From positions 19,647-83,646 of the forward strand of contig PCBO01000135.1 in assembly GCA_002730975.1 (NCBI GenBank): 64,000 nt of DNA. Direction: 5' to 3'. The position numbers and the translations under genes were made by a program. Shown piece after piece: positions 62,201-64,000 of the stretch. Under the pieces are notes generated by a model that ran no database searches, was not told the origin of the DNA, and worked only from the letters and a program-made list of their open reading frames with translations. Every line of letters begins with the position of its first letter. Position 1 is the stretch's first letter. The DNA comes from Opitutia bacterium (GTDB taxonomy: Bacteria; Verrucomicrobiota; Verrucomicrobiia; Opitutales; Seribacteraceae).

Positions 62201-64000
62201 GTGGCGGGAATAACACGGTGATAAAAAACAGTTACAGCACCGGGCTGATCTATGATGGGAACAGCGCCGGAAACGTGGGGGGGCTTGTAGGCAAGGATTA
62301 TGGCCTTGTGATAGAGAATTCGTTCTGGAATACGGAGATGAGTGGTCAGGCGTCGAGTGCAGGCGGCCAGGGCAAAACTACCTCGGAAATGAAGGTGGCC
62401 AATCTTTACATGGGTTGGGATTTCGTCTTCGAGACGGCCAATGGCGCGGATGACGTCTGGGAGATGGATAATGGGAACGGGGTTCTCCATGGTGGGTACC
62501 CGTTCTTGAGTTGGGAAAATGGGAGTGCGGTTGTTTATGACTTGCCGACTTTTGTTTCCTCTGTTTCGGACATTCTCACCAGTTCGAGCAATAATCGATA
62601 CAGAGGGATTACGGCAACGGATTCAGATGGAGGGAATACCGTGATTGCTGCCACTTCATCTCATATCAATGTGGCGACGGTGTCCGTGGGGGAAATCTCG
62701 ACAAATGGTAATGAAACGACAGCTACGCTAACGATTGCCCATGCCGGGGAGGGAACTGCGGTTATTACGGTTACGGCCACCAATCCCAACAGTCCGGTGG
62801 GCACCACCCAGTTTACCTACACCAACGACGTCACGCCGCCGACAGCGGCATTGACGTACGCTGTTTCAGGACAGCCGACGACCTTTGCGAAGGGCGGCGA
62901 CGTCGTGACGATCACCGCAACTTTCGAGGAAGCCGTGTCCGATTCCCACCCAATGCGGATTTCAGGCAGTGGCGTCGCCCACGTTCAGGACCAGAACATG
63001 ACAAGGGTGAACAAATGGTCGTACACCTACTCCTGGACGACGACCAATGGGCCCGGAGGGCAGCAAACCTGGACCTTGTCCTCGGGCAAGGACCTTGCAG
63101 GCAATGCGGTTGCGGCAAATCCGTCGAGCGGAGGCAGTATATTCCAGGATCCCAGCCCAGTGACTCCGCAGGGTACAGGTACGGAGTCGGATCCCTATTT
63201 GATAGCTACGATTGATAACCTGAACTGGTTGTCTCAGACGAGCAGCGTTTGGAGTGAAAAGCACTTTGCGCAAACTGCGGATATTAATGCAACAGCGACC
63301 GCCGGCTGGAATGGTGGCGCCGGGATTGCTCCCATTGGCGGGTCACCTAGTTTTACCGGCACCTATGATGGCGAAGGTCACGTGATAGACGGATTGACGA
63401 TCGATCGCCCGGCAACGGATGCCGTGGGCATGTTTGGTCAGACGACGAATGCGGTGATTAAGAACTTGGGGCTTACCAACGTAAGCATAAATGGCCAGAA
63501 ATCCGTGGGAGGACTTTTGGGCAAGTCATATACGTCGACGATAACGGCCTGTTACAGCACGGGTAGCGTCACTGCATCGGATTGGTTCGTGGGAGGTCTG
63601 GTGGGGTTGTCTTACGGTACGACCATCACTAACTGCTACAGCACCGCGAGCGCGATTTCGACTGAATGGTTTCAGGGTGGATTGTTGGGCGCCGGGTATC
63701 CAAGTGGTGTAAATAACACCTTGATACAAAAATGTTACAGCACGGGTGTAGTGGGAACAGCCGCCAACGTGGGGGGGCTGTTCGGTAGGGATTATGGAGT
63801 TACGGTAGAACACTCCTTCTGGGATAAGGAGACGAGTAATCAGACAGACATGGCAGGCAACCTTACTGAGGCGGGTGGTAAGACCACATCCGAGATGAAA
63901 ACGGCGGCGACCTTTTCTGGCACCGGTTGGTCAACCGACGTCTGGATCTTGGTCGACGGCAGCTATCCCACCCTCAAGGGATCGCATCCTCCAAGCAGCC
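59287..64000 (+). CDS. Giant secreted multidomain protein (Ig/LamG/FGE-like/cadherin/GLUG), partial at 3' end
   Basis: The frame is open from 59263 to the window edge, at least 1571 codons from GTG 59287. The signal peptide is about 1-30 (SAILLIWASVSSAWA then APP). Domains: first half of an Ig-like repeat (32-70, LSDADGLGAITYQWKR); an inserted LamG-like domain (about 71-284); second half of the Ig-like repeat (285-331, ATGASHNLTQADVGKAI); a spacer; an FGE-sulfatase-like domain (about 441-673, LPTESEWEYACQAG, GNVWEWTADRY); a cadherin-like domain (about 677-786); a GLUG module (about 792-1078); two Ig-like domains (about 1084-1288); and a second GLUG module (about 1298 to the edge). It is probably a surface adhesin or polysaccharide-binding protein. 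TTG 59281 and GTG 59266 are alternative starts. Confidence 0.85.
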   Translation, partial: MSSPDPSRSLALSSFSAILLIWASVSSAWAAPPTGSVSITGTATQNQTLTAANSLSDADGLGAITYQWKRESLPEYNWALQTNAQDSGNHSNHGSLQGNGVFSGGVFHTTTSGGKGRVQMVNQEIALSSFPQGFSVSLDIQFDPVDFDRSDVYLWVFLMLGEKQNGSDDWNNQITMTLYHDDFSFNMSVDGTPHRLIIDKSLIAQCKTELCKITGSIDPSGNLALYLNGSLIGAKAASSTITAKIPSRSYSKLSVGSSIDGGYPFYGSIKNFSMHNTTGLSSAPIIGATGASHNLTQADVGKAITVTANYTDGAGNAESVTSSATTAVTTATHTVQGINNPWHSGWTGWSTLSSGSVNDDDYATWNYRDLSSGDRVYIAGKMATNDDPQGTNLTSGILHGYLNSWDQVETKAVEVAGGAFEINDWTVTVKGRNKVYSDKYLQMLWVEPGTFTMGSPTSEVGRGTNENERNVTLKKGFYLGKYEVTQAQYEAVMTGNTNSLNATPSQYTGNDRPVEKVSWDDVQIFLTRLNAAEQAAGRLAAGWTYALPTESEWEYACQAGTTTAYSWGNDINSTRANYTQSGISQTRDVGQYTANPWGFFDMHGNVWEWTADRYEANYPTGSVTDPTGPASGSTRVLRGGSWLNPGTGLRSALRSHNEVYARGNSIGFRLAYKPIPNATPVITSYGGAATASVNAPENQTFAADFNGTDADGNETVSYSFSGGADQAKFDLNATTGILTFKNAPDYEDPTDADTNNTYVVEVNASDGSAWELQAITIVITDVHEAPVAVLASGAGTEADPYLIATVGNLYWLSETSSVWSKHFLQTADINASGTSLLDNGAGIATIGPSFSGTYDGGGHLIEGLTINRSSTDSVGMFGQTSNAVIKNLGLKNVNVKGKKSVGGLVGRAYTSTITGCYVTGSVTSTGWMVAGIVGQSYGSTVSNCYNTANVKSIGSSSNTWFQAGLVGAAYASGGNNTVIKNSYSTGLIYDGNSAGNVGGLVGKDYGLVIENSFWNTEMSGQASSAGGQGKTTSEMKVANLYMGWDFVFETANGADDVWEMDNGNGVLHGGYPFLSWENGSAVVYDLPTFVSSVSDILTSSSNNRYRGITATDSDGGNTVIAATSSHINVATVSVGEISTNGNETTATLTIAHAGEGTAVITVTATNPNSPVGTTQFTYTNDVTPPTAALTYAVSGQPTTFAKGGDVVTITATFEEAVSDSHPMRISGSGVAHVQDQNMTRVNKWSYTYSWTTTNGPGGQQTWTLSSGKDLAGNAVAANPSSGGSIFQDPSPVTPQGTGTESDPYLIATIDNLNWLSQTSSVWSEKHFAQTADINATATAGWNGGAGIAPIGGSPSFTGTYDGEGHVIDGLTIDRPATDAVGMFGQTTNAVIKNLGLTNVSINGQKSVGGLLGKSYTSTITACYSTGSVTASDWFVGGLVGLSYGTTITNCYSTASAISTEWFQGGLLGAGYPSGVNNTLIQKCYSTGVVGTAANVGGLFGRDYGVTVEHSFWDKETSNQTDMAGNLTEAGGKTTSEMKTAATFSGTGWSTDVWILVDGSYPTLKGSHPPSS
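61657..62520 (+). repeat. GLUG module, copy 1
   Basis: It encodes GTEADPYLIATVGNLYWLS, then GTYDGGGHLIEGLTI, VGMFGQTSNAVIKNLGL and repeated GLUG units (KSVGGLVGRAY, AGIVGQSYG), ending with FWNTEMSG. It aligns unit for unit with the copy starting near 63166, about 1.5 kb downstream, and the DNA is also clearly similar. Codons such as ATA, ACG, TTG and GGG become frequent from about 61650 on. Confidence 0.8.
63166..64000 (+). repeat. GLUG module, copy 2, cut by the window edge
   Basis: This is the second copy of the module: GTESDPYLIATIDNLNWLS, GTYDGEGHVIDGLTI, VGMFGQTTNAVIKNLGL, KSVGGLLGKSY and FWDKETSN. It appears to be a tandem-type internal duplication within one gene, separated from copy 1 by two Ig-like domains. 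More copies may follow beyond the window. Confidence 0.8.

Noticed and set aside
1..64000. CRISPR arrays, tRNA or rRNA genes, insertion sequences
   Set aside because: No regularly spaced repeats, cloverleaf-like segments, rRNA motifs or transposase genes were seen; a covariance-model search could still find a small RNA.

Overview
The window reads as a chromosomal segment of a free-living Gram-negative bacterium of the PVC group, most likely Verrucomicrobiota. The reasons are the paired DUF1501 and PSCyt1/DUF1549/DUF1553 genes, a DUF1080 protein, a sulfatase, sugar-isomerase-like TIM barrels with Tat signals, an SSS symporter, and the MoxR-DUF58-BatA-DUF4159 complex typical of that group. This placement is inferred from gene content; no rRNA or tRNA gene is visible and I do not name a genus. 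GC content looks close to one half, starts are mostly ATG with some GTG/TTG, Shine-Dalgarno sequences are often weak, and neighbouring genes are commonly coupled by ATGA overlaps. No insertion sequence, prophage or CRISPR array was seen.

Layout. 0-2 kb (+): an outer-membrane barrel protein and an amidohydrolase. 2-10.2 kb (-): SlyD, an RluA-type pseudouridine synthase coupled to a TonB-like protein, a Tat-exported sugar isomerase/epimerase coupled to a divergent Nramp transporter, a sulfatase, a second isomerase and a proline-rich secreted protein. 10.4-12.4 kb (+): a DUF1080 protein coupled to a leucine-rich-repeat lipoprotein. 12.4-14.4 kb (-): a putative secreted metallopeptidase and an esterase. 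14.6-18.8 kb: a sugar ABC importer (binding protein and two permeases on +, ATPase convergent on -). 18.9-19.6 kb (+): a di-heme cytochrome c lipoprotein. 19.6-21.3 kb (-): MurU and AmgK, a cell-wall sugar recycling pair. 21.3-27.0 kb (-): DUF3500, DUF1501 and a 1062-residue cytochrome/DUF1549/LamG/DUF1553 protein. 27.2-32.2 kb (-): a tightly overlapping folate operon (HAD hydrolase, pabB, pabA, pabC, folP, folB, folK). 32.2-35.0 kb (+): an SBF-like transporter, methionine aminopeptidase and a PolB-type exonuclease.

35.1-48.2 kb (+) is a nine-gene block: MoxR ATPase, DUF58, BatA/VWA protein, a 1042-residue DUF4175-like coiled-coil membrane protein, a second VWA membrane protein, a HEAT-repeat protein, DUF4159, a small MORN-like membrane protein and a TPR protein. 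Most junctions are overlaps or a few bases. It is the best candidate here for an uncharacterised multi-protein envelope machine. 48.3-56.7 kb (-): a zinc-ribbon membrane protein, an SSS symporter with an extra loop domain, 4-alpha-glucanotransferase, signal peptidase I with a large insertion, and LepA. 56.7-59.1 kb (+): dapA, dapB and ruvA. 59.3 kb to the right edge (+): the start of a giant secreted multidomain protein, open at the window end (at least 1571 codons).

Several proteins depart from their families at diagnostic positions: the Nramp protein lacks the DPGN signature, PabB has PIGGT instead of PIKGT, the giant protein's FGE-like domain lacks the catalytic cysteines, and the SSS symporter and signal peptidase carry unusual insertions.
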